53,287 bases of DNA from an uncultured Chitinophagales bacterium (GTDB lineage Bacteria > Bacteroidota > Bacteroidia > Chitinophagales > Chitinophagaceae), in NCBI GenBank assembly GCA_946886475.1, contig CAMPIQ010000008.1, positions 1 to 53,287 on the forward strand, given 5' to 3'. Shown one piece after another: positions 52,900 through 53,287 of the stretch. The notes below the pieces were generated by a model. The model made no database searches. It saw nothing but the letters and a program-made list of their open reading frames with translations, and was not told where the DNA came from. The translations under genes and the position numbers were made by a program. How positions within the stretch are numbered: the first letter of the stretch is position 1; each line of letters begins with the position of its first letter.

Positions 52900-53148
52900 T
52901 TAATTGTAGAGGCAGGTAATATCTATTGAATCCAGGTAAGGTTCGAGTGTTTCATCATCTTCAAATCCTTTCATGCCCTGGGTTGTATTGAACTTTAAGT
53001 TGTAGTATATCTCAACATAAAAATTATCGACCTGGTATAGAAAAATGGTGAAGTTTTTATAAAGCCTCTCTGCAAGGAAAATTCCCCGGTCGAGCAGGAT
53101 CTCGGCCTGTTTTGTTTCGTTGAGGTTTGTAAAGGTGTCCAGTGTCAT
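52900..53148 (-). CDS. small protein of unknown function
   Basis: This 82-residue acidic protein (MTLDTFTNLNETKQAEILLDRGIFLAERLYKNFTIFLYQVDNFYVEIYYN) is rich in aromatic residues and has a strand-forming pattern. It ends with LEPYLDSIDITCLYN. No known family, no signal peptide. It lies 114 nt upstream of the pseudo-receiver start on the same strand. Confidence 0.55.
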   Translation of the reverse strand: MTLDTFTNLNETKQAEILLDRGIFLAERLYKNFTIFLYQVDNFYVEIYYNLKFNTTQGMKGFEDDETLEPYLDSIDITCLYN

Positions 53149-53287
53149 CCTGGCGGCAAGATAATTTGCCTTACTGAGTATTCAAATAAACTCTATGAAA
53201 AAAATAAAGCAGATTTAAAAGTTTTATTCACATGCTTCTTAAATATAATTTGTTTACGGTGATGCAAAACCGAAAAAATACCGGCCA

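Noticed and set aside
53232..53287. plus-strand frame open at the right edge
   Set aside because: Only 18 codons are visible, so it cannot be told from chance.

Overview
The window is a stretch of chromosome from a member of the Bacteroidota, most likely a Chitinophagaceae-type soil or freshwater bacterium. The evidence is a gldA gliding gene, a two-domain-plus-insert IspG, a Bat (BatB/BatC) pair, an ECF sigma/anti-sigma/outer-membrane-protein operon, many short secreted or lipid-modified proteins, and TAnnTTTG promoter boxes (the Bacteroidota -7 element) in front of many genes. I see no rRNA, tRNA, insertion sequence, integrase, prophage or CRISPR array. Most of the window is ordinary core genome with some accessory genes.

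Left part (1-23 kb): a secreted M16 protease; a 2-oxoacid:ferredoxin oxidoreductase alpha subunit with no beta subunit beside it; an HD-domain protein fused to a Pycsar-type membrane effector domain, divergent from an SdiA-regulated lipoprotein; a 1214-residue metallophosphoesterase fused to an outer-membrane barrel; a large GAF protein; nth, an FtsB/DivIC-like protein, eno, gldA and an MHS-type transporter. Then comes a minus-strand run of SulP anion transporter, beta-carbonic anhydrase, NhaD antiporter and zinc-ribbon protein, which reads as a Na+-coupled bicarbonate module.

Middle (24-36 kb): acetyl-CoA synthetase, an alpha/beta hydrolase, an L,D-transpeptidase, the ECF sigma operon, kbl, small lipoproteins, a class D (OXA-type) beta-lactamase and batB-batC.

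Right part (36-53 kb): ispG, a YhhN protein, nadB, two tandem LpxL-like acyltransferases, an ArsR regulator with a persulfide-dioxygenase/rhodanese protein, tsaB, an AmpD-like amidase, a DJ-1 family protein, a divergent pair of degenerate enzymes (a 2H phosphoesterase-like protein and a UmuD-like protein that lacks both catalytic residues), a Nei-type glycosylase, a single-domain asparaginase, a TerB-like protein, a pseudo-receiver and small unknown genes.

The most unusual signal is at 47.7-48.8 kb. The UmuD-like protein has Ala in place of the catalytic Ser and Arg in place of the catalytic Lys, and has lost the usual cleavage-site segment. It is transcribed divergently from a 2H protein that has lost its first catalytic His. 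The intergenic region between them carries three TTTA-n-TAAA palindromes about one helical turn apart. Other points of note are promoter boxes only 3-4 nt before three start codons (possible leaderless mRNAs), a 22-bp perfect palindrome before the L,D-transpeptidase gene, and two families of short intergenic repeats.
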